A stretch of DNA of 64,000 nt. Source: Flavobacteriales bacterium (GTDB lineage Bacteria; Bacteroidota; Bacteroidia; Flavobacteriales; Flavobacteriaceae). Location of the stretch: the NCBI GenBank assembly GCA_027067965.1, contig JAMOUV010000010.1, positions 558,001-622,000 of the forward strand. The letters run 5' to 3'. Positions within the stretch are counted from its first letter, which is position 1; each line of letters starts with the position of its first letter. Both the position numbers and the translations under genes were made by a program. Positions 1 through 8,385 of this stretch are shown here, piece after piece. The notes below the pieces were generated by a model that worked only from the letters and a program-made list of their open reading frames with translations, was not told the DNA's origin and did not search any database.

Positions 1-1
1 G

Positions 2-58
2 CCTTTGAGCCGGGCGGCATTCGTCAAAAAAATGAAAAATAAAAAGATCGAAAAATAA
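2..58 (+). CDS. 3' end of an upstream gene, possibly thymidine kinase (partial)
   Basis: An open frame enters from the left edge and ends with TAA at 56-58, overlapping the alr start as TAATG, which suggests translational coupling. The visible tail reads PLSRAAFVKKM and then a lysine-rich end. PLSRAAF resembles the last conserved segment of thymidine kinases (usually a Y-E-P-L-C-R pattern), and tdk often precedes alr in Flavobacteriia. Only 18 residues are visible, so the identity is inference. A second frame ending at 42 is the alternative. Confidence 0.35.
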   Translation, partial: PLSRAAFVKKMKNKKIEK

Positions 59-1155
59 TGTGTGAAATCCGCTTATTGCTGTCTCGTGAACGCATTGGAC
101 ATAATTTGGATTATATCCGTTCAAAACTAAATGAAGATACCCGTATTTTGGTCAATCTTAAAGCAAATGCTTACGGACACGGGGCGGTTATGCTGGGAAA
201 ATTTCTACAAGATAAGGTGGATTATTTCTCCGTGGCATGCCAAAAAGAAGGTATGGAATTGCGCCAAGCGTCCATACGTACACCCATTTTGGTATATAAT
301 CCGCCGGTGGAGTGGAATAAGGATTTTTTTAAGGCCGGTCTGGAGCCGGTCCTTTACGGTTTACATCAAACGGAAAAATTAATCCAATTTATCGAACACA
401 ACCGTCTCGGCCCGGTAAAAGTTCATGTCAAGTTGGATACGGGCATGCACCGTAGCGGTTTAATGGCTCCTTATGTAGATGAGATGATAAAACTTTTGTC
501 CGGCTCGCCGAATCTCGAATTGGTGAGTGTATTATCGCATTTCGCCGCCGCGGACGATCCGCATGAAGATGCATTTACCATGGCTCAAGTGCGCCTGTTT
601 GATGAATTAAGTAGGAAATTTTATACGGTAAATCCCCGTTTAATCCGGCATATTGCCAATTCATCCGCTATTTTCCGGTTGAAAAATGTCCTTTTCGATA
701 TGGTACGGCCCGGATTGAGTGTGTATGGTATAAGTCCCGTGGAAGGCGAACCGGAAAAACACCTGCTTCCGATTGGCAAATTCATTACCAGAATTACCCA
801 AATAAGAGAAGTGGATCCCGGTGAAACGGTGGGATATAACCGGATGTTCAGGGCCGAAAGAAAAACCCGGGTGGCTTTGGCTCCCGCCGGCTATGGCGAC
901 GGTTATAAGCGCGCCCTCGGTCATGGAAAAGGCAAGGTGTGGATTAACGGTGTTCCGGCTCCTGTAATCGGTAAAGTGAGTATGGATATGCTTACGTTGG
1001 ATATTACCGGAATAGAGGCGGCCATCGGTGACGAAGTGGTTTTGTTCGGCGACCGTCCGCATGTAAACGAATTGGCCCGGTGGGCGAATACCATTCCTTA
1101 TGATATCACCACCTCTTTGTCGCAACGTGTAACCCGAATTTGGCAAAACTTTTGA
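58..1155 (+). CDS. alr: Alanine racemase
   Basis: PLP-dependent racemase that interconverts L- and D-alanine in the cytoplasm, supplying D-Ala for peptidoglycan. At 365 residues it has the usual length. The PLP-binding lysine is K35 in the KANAYGHG motif. The second catalytic base is probably Y260 in VGYNRMF. The C-terminal beta domain carries GYGDGYKR and the GKVSMDM segment. The ATG at 58 overlaps the stop of the preceding gene, so it is probably an operon member. The next gene follows after 26 bp but has its own -7 box. Identification is firm. Confidence 0.97.
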   Translation: MCEIRLLLSRERIGHNLDYIRSKLNEDTRILVNLKANAYGHGAVMLGKFLQDKVDYFSVACQKEGMELRQASIRTPILVYNPPVEWNKDFFKAGLEPVLYGLHQTEKLIQFIEHNRLGPVKVHVKLDTGMHRSGLMAPYVDEMIKLLSGSPNLELVSVLSHFAAADDPHEDAFTMAQVRLFDELSRKFYTVNPRLIRHIANSSAIFRLKNVLFDMVRPGLSVYGISPVEGEPEKHLLPIGKFITRITQIREVDPGETVGYNRMFRAERKTRVALAPAGYGDGYKRALGHGKGKVWINGVPAPVIGKVSMDMLTLDITGIEAAIGDEVVLFGDRPHVNELARWANTIPYDITTSLSQRVTRIWQNF

Positions 1156-1156
1156 T

Positions 1157-1164
1157 TACTTTTG
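1157..1164 (+). promoter_or_regulatory. -7 box (TAnnTTTG) for the 1182 lipoprotein gene
   Basis: TACTTTTG matches the Bacteroidota -7 consensus TAnnTTTG and lies 17 bp before the ATG, overlapping the end of alr. No well-spaced TTTG -33 element is obvious, so this rests on the -7 box alone. Confidence 0.4.
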
Positions 1165-1181
1165 TATAAAAATTACACCCG

Positions 1182-2366
1182 ATGAAAAAAATATTATTTT
1201 TTACGCTGTCAATTCTTCTTGTAGTATCCTGTGGAACCAAGAAAAAAATAAGTGAAGCCATTGCCACGGGAAATTATGATGCGGCCATTGACATGAGCAT
1301 CAAAAAACTCAAAAAAAATAAAAACACCAAACGGGCAGATACTTATGTGATGTTATTGGAAGAAGCGTTTGCCAAGGCCCAAAATCGGGATTTGAAGCGA
1401 ATCGAACAATTGAAAAGAGACACCAAGCCGGGAAAATGGGAAGAAATATATCAATTATATAATAATTTAATGGAAAGACAAGAAAAAATCGAACCTTTAC
1501 TTCCGTTATATGTGACCAAACAAAACCGGCAAGCCAAATTCGAATTTCACGATTATATGCCCGATTTAATTAACGCACGGGACCATATGGTGGCTTATAA
1601 ATATGAAAAGGCCAAAGAATTATTGCGTTATCAAGATAAAAACCATATTCGACAAGCATACGATATATTGGAAGATATCGATAGAATTTATCCGGATTAT
1701 AAAGATGTAAAATCATTAATGGACGAAGCCCACCGGCGTGGAATTTCCAAGGTAGGCGTCATTATAGAGAACAAAAGCAATAAGATTATCCCTCAAAAAT
1801 TACAAGAAGAATTATTGAATTTCAATAGTTTGAACGCCAATAATTTTTGGACTGTTTACGAGCCGGTTTCTCGCGACACCGCCCGGTACGATTATTTGGC
1901 CGAATTGATTATTACCGATATTTATGTAGGACCGGAGAAAGAACAGGAAAAAGTCGTGGAGCGGCAGCGTGAAATTCAAACGGGTTGGCAAAATGTCTAT
2001 GACCAAAGCGGACGTGTGGTCAAAGACTCTTTGGGAAGACCTATCAGACGGCCGGTATATAAAGTCGTAAGGGCGGTTGTGCATATCTTTCGTCAATTCA
2101 AGGAAGCGGGCATAAAGGCCCATGCCCGGATTATCGATAACCGGACACGAAAAGTTATTTTTACCCGGCCTTTGGAATCGGCTTACGTGTTTGAAAATAT
2201 TTACCTGAAAGTTAATGGCGACAAAAGAGCACTGGATAACGAATTGAATCAATATGTAGATCATGTGCGGCTTCCTTTTCCTTCGAACGAACAAATTATT
2301 TCGGATGCCGGACGAGATTTGAAAATAAAATTCGAAGATTTGCTTTTCAATGCCCGTTTCGATTAA
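1182..2366 (+). CDS. Predicted lipoprotein with TPR-like helical N-terminal half
   Basis: A 394-residue exported protein with a lipoprotein signal peptide: a charged MKK start, a hydrophobic run, and a lipobox LVVSC that makes C17 the lipidated residue. Residues after the lipobox are lysine-rich. Residues 25-190 form helical, TPR-like repeats (AIATGNYDAAIDMSIKKL and a later YEKAKELL segment). The C-terminal half (about 190-390) is mixed alpha/beta without a motif I recognise. It looks like a conserved Bacteroidota envelope lipoprotein. No function can be assigned from sequence. It follows alr and may be partly co-transcribed with it. Confidence 0.8.
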   Translation: MKKILFFTLSILLVVSCGTKKKISEAIATGNYDAAIDMSIKKLKKNKNTKRADTYVMLLEEAFAKAQNRDLKRIEQLKRDTKPGKWEEIYQLYNNLMERQEKIEPLLPLYVTKQNRQAKFEFHDYMPDLINARDHMVAYKYEKAKELLRYQDKNHIRQAYDILEDIDRIYPDYKDVKSLMDEAHRRGISKVGVIIENKSNKIIPQKLQEELLNFNSLNANNFWTVYEPVSRDTARYDYLAELIITDIYVGPEKEQEKVVERQREIQTGWQNVYDQSGRVVKDSLGRPIRRPVYKVVRAVVHIFRQFKEAGIKAHARIIDNRTRKVIFTRPLESAYVFENIYLKVNGDKRALDNELNQYVDHVRLPFPSNEQIISDAGRDLKIKFEDLLFNARFD

Positions 2367-2450
2367 TTCCTTTTTGCAGGATATTAATTTAAATCTTTTA
2401 TAAACCGTGTTTTTCTTTTCGGATAGGGTAAGAATGCTGGCTTCCTTATT

Positions 2451-2502
2451 GGTTTTTTTAGATTTTTACGACTAAAAAAATCCGATTGATAAAGTCGGTT
2501 TT
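2451..2502 (+). terminator. Weak hairpin region after the lipoprotein gene
   Basis: An AT-rich stem TTTTTTTAG (2453-2461) pairs with CTAAAAAAA (2472-2480), followed by a short CCGA/TCGG hairpin (2482-2498) and TTTTA. It lies between the lipoprotein gene and the tRNA promoter, where a terminator is expected, but both stems are weak. Confidence 0.3.
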
Positions 2503-2528
2503 AATAAAGAAATTGTAACATGATGGTA

Positions 2529-2560
2529 TTTGCAAGACGAAAAAAAACTTCATATATTTG
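2529..2560 (+). promoter_or_regulatory. Promoter of the tRNA-Lys/Lys/Leu cluster
   Basis: TTTG at 2529-2532 (-33) and TATATTTG at 2553-2560 (-7), 20 bp apart, fit the Bacteroidota promoter TTTG-N19/21-TAnnTTTG. The first tRNA begins 22 bp after the -7 box. This is one of the clearest promoters in the window. Confidence 0.75.
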
Positions 2561-2581
2561 CACGCCAAAACAAATCAAACC

Positions 2582-2654
2582 GACCCGGTAGCTCAGTAGG
2601 TAGAGCATCTCCCTTTTAAGGAGAGGGTCCTGAGTTCGAGCCTCAGCCGGGTCA
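2582..2654 (+). tRNA. tRNA-Lys (anticodon TTT), copy 1
   Basis: A 73-nt cloverleaf. Acceptor GACCCGG pairs with CCGGGTC plus discriminator A. The D-arm is GCTCAGTAGGTAGAGC. The anticodon stem TCTCC/GGAGA encloses CTTTTAA with anticodon TTT at 2615-2617. The T-arm is CTGAG TTCGAGC CTCAG. CCA is not encoded. The sequence is identical to copy 2. Confidence 0.97.
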
Positions 2655-2695
2655 CTTTTTTCAAATTTAGTTCATAGGGTTCATTTACATAATTA

Positions 2696-2768
2696 GACCC
2701 GGTAGCTCAGTAGGTAGAGCATCTCCCTTTTAAGGAGAGGGTCCTGAGTTCGAGCCTCAGCCGGGTCA
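2696..2768 (+). tRNA. tRNA-Lys (anticodon TTT), copy 2
   Basis: All 73 nt are identical to the copy that starts at 2582, and the two are separated by 41 bp. All stems are perfect, so both copies should work. No separate promoter is visible, so it is probably co-transcribed with copy 1. Confidence 0.97.
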
Positions 2769-2785
2769 CAAAAAGTACTTCTTTT

Positions 2786-2870
2786 GCGCACGTGGCGGAA
2801 TTGGTAGACGCGCTAGGTTGAGGGCCTAGTGGCCGTTAAGGCCGTGCAGGTTCAACTCCTGTCGTGCGCA
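2786..2870 (+). tRNA. tRNA-Leu (anticodon GAG)
   Basis: An 85-nt class II tRNA with a long variable arm (TGGCCGTTAAGGCCG). Acceptor GCGCACG pairs with CGTGCGC, with discriminator A at 2870. The anticodon stem CTAGG/CCTAG encloses TTGAGGG with anticodon GAG, reading CTC/CTT codons. CCA is not encoded. It lies 17 bp after the second tRNA-Lys. Confidence 0.96.
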
Positions 2871-2934
2871 CTTTCCCGTTTTCTTTCCGATAAATCCGTT
2901 TTTTTCGTAACTTATGAACACAAAATTCATCGTT

Positions 2935-3510
2935 ATGAAAAAAATATTGCTTTTCACCGGCGATTTTGCCGAAGATTACGAAACCATGGTTCCTTTTCAA
3001 ATGCTTCAAATGCTCGGTTATGAAGTCCATGCCGTATGTCCGGATAAGAAGAAAGGCGAACGCGTAAAAACCGCCATTCATGATTTTGAAGGCGATCAAA
3101 CCTATTCCGAAAAAGTCGGACATTATTTTACCTTGAATTATGATTTCGATAAAGTAAATCCGGCCGATTATGCCGGATTGGTCATTGCCGGCGGACGCGC
3201 ACCGGAATACATCCGTTTGAATCCGCGCGTATTGGAAATTACCCGTCATTTCTTTGACGAAAACAAACCGGTGGCTGCCATTTGTCACGGAGCACAAGTG
3301 CTTAATGCTGCAGGAGTTCTCAAAGGAAGAAAACTCACCGCCTATCCCGCCGTTGGACCGGACTTAACTGCAGGCGGTGCGAATTATGTGGAAATTCCCG
3401 TGGACAAAGCCATGACCGAAGGCAATTTGGTGTCCGCACCTGCATGGCCCGCCCATCCCGATTGGATCAGACAATTCGTGGATTTGTTGGGCGCTAAAAT
3501 TTCCATTTAA
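2935..3510 (+). CDS. DJ-1/PfpI family protein
   Basis: A 191-residue cytoplasmic protein of the DJ-1/PfpI (class I glutamine amidotransferase-like) fold. It starts [11 protein letters not shown], has the acidic-residue loop GGRAPEYIR, and the nucleophile elbow AAICHGAQ with the reactive Cys followed by His. Family members act as glyoxalases, deglycases, chaperones or proteases, and sequence alone cannot choose among these. The ATG at 2935 matches the family's usual start; an in-frame ATG at 2914 would add seven residues. The gene follows tRNA-Leu without an obvious promoter. It converges on mvaD so closely that the two stop codons share bases. Confidence 0.88.
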   Translation: MKKILLFTGDFAEDYETMVPFQMLQMLGYEVHAVCPDKKKGERVKTAIHDFEGDQTYSEKVGHYFTLNYDFDKVNPADYAGLVIAGGRAPEYIRLNPRVLEITRHFFDENKPVAAICHGAQVLNAAGVLKGRKLTAYPAVGPDLTAGGANYVEIPVDKAMTEGNLVSAPAWPAHPDWIRQFVDLLGAKISI

Positions 3511-4595
3511 TCGGAATTTCGGGGAATGATTTCGATCCGGTTTAATAATTTATCCGTTTGACTTATTTCTTCCAAATTGTCGAAAATCCGTTTTTCATAG
3601 GAAGTCGGATAAATGATATGCAAATTGGCACCGGCATCGAGGGTGAAATAAACCGGTATGCCGGTGGATTTTCTTAAATCCCAAATTTGTTTAATCCACC
3701 TGAGTGTGCTTGGCTGCATTAAAATATAATACGGGTCGGATGTCATCATCATGGCATGGAGGGTCAATGCCTCGGTTTCGGTAATTTTTCCGAATTGCTC
3801 CCAATCGCCTGTTTGTAAACTCGCAGAAAGACCGGAAAGGTGCTGCCGGGCTTGCTCGATACGGGATTTTTTAAATGGATGTGTATCAATAAGCGCGTGA
3901 CCTTGGGTACTGGACACTTCCTTTTTTTCTTTTTCCAAAAGAAGAATCAAATCGGTAACTTGCCCGAAATTTTGATGAATTTCAAAAGGGAAATCGATGG
4001 CATATAAATCATTGCTGCCCGGAATGTCTGGATGGCTTCCCCAAACGGATACGGGTCCCGTTACACTCCGTGCGGCACTTCCCGAACCCAGCCGGGCAAT
4101 AAATGAAGTTTTCCGGTAAAGATAATCCGGACCGGCATGCGGATAAAGGGCCTTTTCAAAATCGATTAGAAGTTTTGCCAATGCACCGAAACCGCTCGCC
4201 GATGAAGCAATACCCGCCGAATGCGGAAAATTATTCGTGCTTTCGAATTCCCATTTATAATAAGGAAGGAAAGGCATAAATACGGATATCCGGTCGAAAA
4301 AAGCAGCGATTTTCCGGTTAAAATCCGGATTTTCCGCTCCTTGAAATCTAAAATTGAAAAGGACACGACCGGCGGGCTGTTTTAGCAGGGTGGCTTTGGC
4401 CCGGGTACGCGTAATACTTTGGGGCAACAAAAAACTCAAGGAAGCATTCATCGGAATTTGGAGCCCGCTTTTGCCCCAATATTTAATAAGCGCAATATTA
4501 GAGGGGGCATAGGTCTCTCCGTTCCAATTGTCCAAATATAATTCCGGTGTGCTCCGGGGAATAAAATCTTTTTCTTGATATGGGCGATGTAACAA
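3507..4595 (-). CDS. mvaD: Diphosphomevalonate decarboxylase
   Basis: ATP-dependent enzyme that converts mevalonate diphosphate to isopentenyl diphosphate, the last step of the mevalonate pathway used by Flavobacteriia. It is a GHMP-fold protein of 362 residues. [13 protein letters not shown] (about 30-42) is the family signature. The ATP-binding loop is [16 protein letters not shown] (124-139). LGSGSAARS follows, and the catalytic Asp is D320 in YFTLDAGAN. There is no in-frame ATG before the conserved core, and an in-frame stop lies just upstream, so translation must begin at the TTG at 4595. A -7 box sits 17 bp upstream, inside the end of the ZIP gene. Confidence 0.93.
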   Translation of the reverse strand: MLHRPYQEKDFIPRSTPELYLDNWNGETYAPSNIALIKYWGKSGLQIPMNASLSFLLPQSITRTRAKATLLKQPAGRVLFNFRFQGAENPDFNRKIAAFFDRISVFMPFLPYYKWEFESTNNFPHSAGIASSASGFGALAKLLIDFEKALYPHAGPDYLYRKTSFIARLGSGSAARSVTGPVSVWGSHPDIPGSNDLYAIDFPFEIHQNFGQVTDLILLLEKEKKEVSSTQGHALIDTHPFKKSRIEQARQHLSGLSASLQTGDWEQFGKITETEALTLHAMMMTSDPYYILMQPSTLRWIKQIWDLRKSTGIPVYFTLDAGANLHIIYPTSYEKRIFDNLEEISQTDKLLNRIEIIPRNSD

Positions 4596-4612
4596 AGTCT
4601 TTTGTTTTTACG

Positions 4613-4620
4613 CAAATTTA
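4613..4620 (-). promoter_or_regulatory. -7 box for mvaD
   Basis: CAAATTTA on the plus strand reads TAAATTTG on the minus strand, matching TAnnTTTG. It lies 17 bp before the TTG start of mvaD and overlaps the stop codon of the ZIP gene. The implied leader is only about 10 nt. Confidence 0.45.
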
Positions 4621-5316
4621 ATTCAAATAAGCCAAAATAAAAGCCAAGATAATAACCAATAATTTTTTCAAGGGAATTCTGTGTGAAGTATCTGTTTCAA
4701 AAATAATGGCGGTACTGATATGGGTCAATAGTCCTGCTACGAAAGCCGACACATATACATGGTTTTCAACTAAAAATTCAATTTTTTCTCCCACCAGGGT
4801 GCCCAAAGGTGTCATGAGCGCGAACAGGATTAATAAAATTAAAATTTGGCGCATTTTTAAACCCGTATGAATCAGAAAACTTGTCAAGACCAATGCAATG
4901 GGAAATTTATGAACCAAAATGCCGTATAAATAAGCATGATCGTGTAATTGATGAACGGGAAGTCCCTCGGTGAACGCATGAAGAAATAATCCCAAAATGA
5001 CTCCCAAAGTGAGCCCCGAGCCGTGAGAATGGGTATGGGCATGTTCAACGCCCCGGGAAAAATATTCAAGAAACATCTGAAAAAGTAATCCCAAAAGAAT
5101 GAATACGCCTACGGTTTTGGGTGAATATTCGTGCAAATGTTCATGATGAACCGGATGTCCGAATATTTCCGGAAGTAAATGAAAAATGATGATGGCAAAT
5201 AAATATCCGCCGCTAAAACTGATTAGGTAAGGCAGCCATTTTTGATATTTTTTAATGAACAAGGCGGTCAATCCGCCTGCCACTACCACCGAAAACAAAA
5301 GTAAATAATCCGTCAT
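4618..5316 (-). CDS. ZIP family divalent metal transporter
   Basis: A 232-residue inner-membrane protein with about eight hydrophobic segments, the size of ZupT/ZIP transporters, which import zinc and similar divalent cations. There are two histidine-rich loops: HHEHLHEY near residue 57 and HAHTHSHGSG near 92. The metal-binding membrane motifs HAFTEGLP and HKFPIAL are present in the expected order. The ATG overlaps the upstream TPR gene by 4 bp (ATGA), so the two are translationally coupled. Metal specificity cannot be read from sequence. A zinc or manganese role is likely. Confidence 0.9.
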   Translation of the reverse strand: MTDYLLLFSVVVAGGLTALFIKKYQKWLPYLISFSGGYLFAIIIFHLLPEIFGHPVHHEHLHEYSPKTVGVFILLGLLFQMFLEYFSRGVEHAHTHSHGSGLTLGVILGLFLHAFTEGLPVHQLHDHAYLYGILVHKFPIALVLTSFLIHTGLKMRQILILLILFALMTPLGTLVGEKIEFLVENHVYVSAFVAGLLTHISTAIIFETDTSHRIPLKKLLVIILAFILAYLN

Positions 5317-7103
5317 ATCGCTTGGTTTTGTTTCAGTTTCCGGTAATGCTTACGAGCCGGTTCGTACCAAAAACTTTGCGGATATTCCAATAATATTCTT
5401 TTAAAATACGCTTTCGCACCCTCATAGTCGTTTTTGAATTCTTCATAAATGATGCCAAGGCGATAAAGGGCTTCTTCGCGATAAATTTTGTCAGTCGGAA
5501 ATGTCAGAATTTCATTCCAAAGCGGTTCGGTATCCGTAATTTTTCCTTGATCCCAAAGAATTTTGGCTTCGAGATAAATCAAGTCATCGTATATTTTTTG
5601 ACCTTTTAAAAGCGGTTTGACTTGTTTGATTTTTCGTAAGCCGGATTCGAAATTCCGGGCGTAGTAGTCGAAATAGATATCCGAAAAGCGTTTTAAACCT
5701 TCGTGAATGGTATCGCCGGGCGTTCGATTGGCTATAATGATGAAATCCAAGCGCAAAGCATCGTTTGCAATTTTTTTGTCAGCCGCTTTTTTGAGTGTTT
5801 TAAGCGTGGTATGTGCCCAGTCATAATCGCCGGAGAAGAAAGATGCCAAAGCGATTTTGTAAAGGGCGCGGTAGTTAATTTCTTCATAGGGAAAATCTTC
5901 TCGAATCAGGGTGTATTCCAAGGCGGCTTGATCGAATTGTTTTTGTAAAAGTTTTATATCGGCGAGTTTTTCTTTCCAAATCGACAAATTCTCGTCTCGG
6001 GATTCATGTAGGGCCAGACTGTCCAGTAATTGTTCGGCCCGGTCGAAATCTTTAAGATTGTAGATTAACCGGTCCGCTATAAGTTGATAAATCTCCGCTT
6101 TAATATGCGGTGAGGTAACTTTTTCCGCCCGTTTTTTCCAAAGAGCCAAAATTTCTTGCCCTTCTTTGTCCGGATTCTTGTTTTCAATGCGGGTAAACAA
6201 AAGGGCAATTTTATCCTGCAGCCGGGGTGATATATCGTCTAATGAGTTGATGTAATTCAATATGCTGACAGCATCGTTTAATTTACCGGACAGGTAGGCA
6301 TTTTCGGCCAAATTAAACAAATCGACGGGACCGGCATGGCCTTGTAAATACAAACCGCGCAATTGGATAAATGCTTGGCGGAAATTTCCTTCGCGCACAT
6401 AAATCCAATGCAAAAGCCGGAGCCAAGCCGGATTCGGATTGTTTTGAATTTTTCGAATGAGCCGGGTTTTTAATTCCATATTGTATTTATGAGCGGGGTC
6501 GGAAGCAATAAAGTCTTTTAACCTGCCGGTCACGTAATGAAAATAATTATTATTCAATTCCAAAGTTTTTAAGATTGCCTCGGCCATTTTTTCGGAATCG
6601 CCTTTTTCGGCATACAGCGTTACCTGAAGCAGATAGAGACTTGCAGATTCTTTTATTTTTAATCCGTAATCGATAATTTCAAGGGCCTCATCCAAGTAAT
6701 TATATTTTTTTAAACGGTAAACCATATTATTGACCACAAAAGGATTGGCTTTAATTTTGTTTATCAATTTCTCGAACTGCAGCCGGGCGTTCTTTTCGTC
6801 TTTCATCAAGCGATACAAATGAAACTTATCTACAATAAAAGCGGGAGATTTTATTTTGACGGACACCTTATCGATCCACTCCATGGCTTCGGGGTATTGG
6901 CCTTTTCTAATATAAATTCCCAAGACTTGATCATATATCTGTTGGTTATAACGATGGTATTTATCAAACCACTCCAAATAAATCCGGAGGGCTTTTTCAT
7001 CTTCACCGTCTTTGAGGTACTGTTCGGCCAAAAATAGATTTTGTCCCCGTATAACAAGGGCGAAGAAAAGGAAAAATAATATGAGAGGCGTTTTTTTATT
7101 CAA
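5313..7103 (-). CDS. Exported TPR-repeat protein
   Basis: A 596-residue protein with a signal peptide (NKKTPLILFFLFFALVIRG followed by Q) and tetratricopeptide-like helical repeats through nearly its full length. Clear TPR signatures appear at the C terminus (EEALYRLGIIYEEFKNDYE, then a YPQSFW end). It has no lipobox, so it is probably periplasmic and a scaffold for protein contacts. The start is a TTG at 7103, because no ATG precedes the signal peptide and an in-frame TAA lies 16 bp upstream. It is coupled to the ZIP gene by a 4-bp overlap, which may link it to metal homeostasis. Confidence 0.8.
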   Translation of the reverse strand: MNKKTPLILFFLFFALVIRGQNLFLAEQYLKDGEDEKALRIYLEWFDKYHRYNQQIYDQVLGIYIRKGQYPEAMEWIDKVSVKIKSPAFIVDKFHLYRLMKDEKNARLQFEKLINKIKANPFVVNNMVYRLKKYNYLDEALEIIDYGLKIKESASLYLLQVTLYAEKGDSEKMAEAILKTLELNNNYFHYVTGRLKDFIASDPAHKYNMELKTRLIRKIQNNPNPAWLRLLHWIYVREGNFRQAFIQLRGLYLQGHAGPVDLFNLAENAYLSGKLNDAVSILNYINSLDDISPRLQDKIALLFTRIENKNPDKEGQEILALWKKRAEKVTSPHIKAEIYQLIADRLIYNLKDFDRAEQLLDSLALHESRDENLSIWKEKLADIKLLQKQFDQAALEYTLIREDFPYEEINYRALYKIALASFFSGDYDWAHTTLKTLKKAADKKIANDALRLDFIIIANRTPGDTIHEGLKRFSDIYFDYYARNFESGLRKIKQVKPLLKGQKIYDDLIYLEAKILWDQGKITDTEPLWNEILTFPTDKIYREEALYRLGIIYEEFKNDYEGAKAYFKRILLEYPQSFWYEPARKHYRKLKQNQAI

Positions 7104-7177
7104 TTGATAATGAGTTTGTTATGCTTTTTGGCACGCAAATTGGATTTTCTATAACGAAACCTGAAAAAACAAAGATT

Positions 7178-7321
7178 ATGAATTTACCCGAAAGATATAA
7201 AAATCTCAAGAGAAAATCCAACGAATTTCTGTTAAAGGGTTTGATAAATGAATACATCAGAATATTGAAAGAGCTCACCCGCATAGAAAAACAACTTCAA
7301 TATTCCTTGCAATGGAATTAA
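7178..7321 (+). CDS. Small helical protein, function unknown
   Basis: A possible 47-residue protein (MNLPERYKNLKRKS...) that is strongly amphipathic, lysine-rich and probably a single long helix or coiled coil. It resembles other very small flavobacterial proteins, but I recognise no family. An in-frame ATG at 7121 would add 19 residues of less protein-like sequence, so 7178 is preferred. It is divergent from the TPR gene. No convincing -7 box precedes it. Coding status is uncertain. Confidence 0.45.
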   Translation: MNLPERYKNLKRKSNEFLLKGLINEYIRILKELTRIEKQLQYSLQWN

Positions 7322-7440
7322 CATGGAACCGAAAGGTATCCAAATGTCGTTCAAATTTGTTTTAACGGATTTTTTCGATCTCCATATTTCTCCGATTCCG
7401 AACTAAATAACCGAGAAAGCATCAAAAAGGAATAGGATGA

Positions 7441-7734
7441 TTATTTTACTTCTTCCACTTCTACTACAAGACCGCCTATCCAGTGGGATATTAAGTTATA
7501 AACCAATGCGATAACCATTCCGCCTAGAAAACCAAGCACGCCGTAAATGACCGGAATAATCAAAAGGGCCATTCCACCGATACCTATACCGCTCAAGAAA
7601 TCTTCCATTTCTATGCTTGAAAGCGAAAATATTAAAATGAAAGGCAGAAAAAGTACCAATGAAATGAAAAAATAAATAAGTCCTATTACACGACCCGTTT
7701 GAATGACATCAAGTTTTTTTATTACTTTTTTCAT
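7441..7734 (-). CDS. Small membrane protein, DUF3566-like
   Basis: A 97-residue protein with a basic N terminus (MKKVIKKLDVIQTGRVIG), two or three membrane segments (about 18-40 and 50-85), and an acidic C-terminal tail ending EVEEVK. The layout resembles the small DUF3566-type membrane proteins, whose function is unknown. A -7 box 22 bp upstream suggests it has its own promoter rather than belonging to the dnaG operon. Confidence 0.7.
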   Translation of the reverse strand: MKKVIKKLDVIQTGRVIGLIYFFISLVLFLPFILIFSLSSIEMEDFLSGIGIGGMALLIIPVIYGVLGFLGGMVIALVYNLISHWIGGLVVEVEEVK

Positions 7735-7756
7735 GGCAAGAGTTTATTTTGTATCA

Positions 7757-7764
7757 CAAATTTA
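7757..7764 (-). promoter_or_regulatory. -7 box for the 97-residue membrane protein gene
   Basis: CAAATTTA reads TAAATTTG on the minus strand (TAnnTTTG), 22 bp upstream of the ATG at 7734. Confidence 0.45.
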
Positions 7765-7854
7765 CCGTTTTTAATTAAAGTCAGGAGGAATGCTTCTCAT
7801 GAACCACATTTACGGTAAGAACGCTATTTTGAGCGCATGAGGTTCCCTTGATGT

Positions 7855-8373
7855 TTATTCGTCTTTTAAATCCAATTTCTCGGCATAAATTCTGTAATTT
7901 TCGTCGTCGAAGGTCACGAAAATGACTTCTTCTATTTCGGGATGCGATTGCAAAAATTCTTTGACGGTCCGAATGGCAATATCGGCGGCCGCTTCCTTGG
8001 GGAATCCATACACGCCGGTGCTGATATTGGGAAAGGCGATGGTCTTAATGCCATGCTTGACGGCCAGTTTCAAACTGTTGAGATAAGCATTTCGTAAGGT
8101 TTCTTCTTCGCCATGGTTCCCTCCGCGCCAGATAGGTCCTACCGCATGAATCACATATTTGGCCGGCAGATTAAATCCGGGGCTGATTTTGGCTTCACCA
8201 TGACGCGCTCCGCCGCATTTTTTACAATATTCTTTCAATTCGGGGCCCGCGGCACGATGAATGGCACCGTCCACTCCGCCGCCACCGAGTAAGGAAGGAT
8301 TGGCCGCATTGACAATGGCATCAACGGCAAGCCGGGTGATGTCTCCTTTAATCAATTTGATGCGTGAATCCAT
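7855..8373 (-). CDS. Macro-domain protein, ADP-ribose hydrolase type
   Basis: A 172-residue stand-alone macro domain of the MacroD/YmdB type. It carries the ADP-ribose-binding motifs [20 protein letters not shown] and ISTGVYGFP, plus HRAAGPEL. Relatives deacetylate O-acetyl-ADP-ribose or remove ADP-ribose from acidic residues or DNA. The gene starts 12 bp after the dnaG stop on the same strand, so it is probably in the dnaG operon. That placement makes reversal of nucleic-acid ADP-ribosylation conceivable, but this is inference from position only. Confidence 0.92.
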   Translation of the reverse strand: MDSRIKLIKGDITRLAVDAIVNAANPSLLGGGGVDGAIHRAAGPELKEYCKKCGGARHGEAKISPGFNLPAKYVIHAVGPIWRGGNHGEEETLRNAYLNSLKLAVKHGIKTIAFPNISTGVYGFPKEAAADIAIRTVKEFLQSHPEIEEVIFVTFDDENYRIYAEKLDLKDE

Positions 8374-8385
8374 TTATATGAATTT

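Noticed and set aside
661-1146. 161-codon open frame antisense to alr
   Set aside because: It is a shadow of the alr beta domain with no recognised motif.
2829-3023. 64-codon open frame over tRNA-Leu
   Set aside because: It begins inside the tRNA and is out of frame with the DJ-1-like gene.
7096-7284. 62-codon minus-strand open frame
   Set aside because: It overlaps the start of the TPR gene and the small ORF at 7178 and looks like AT-rich noise.
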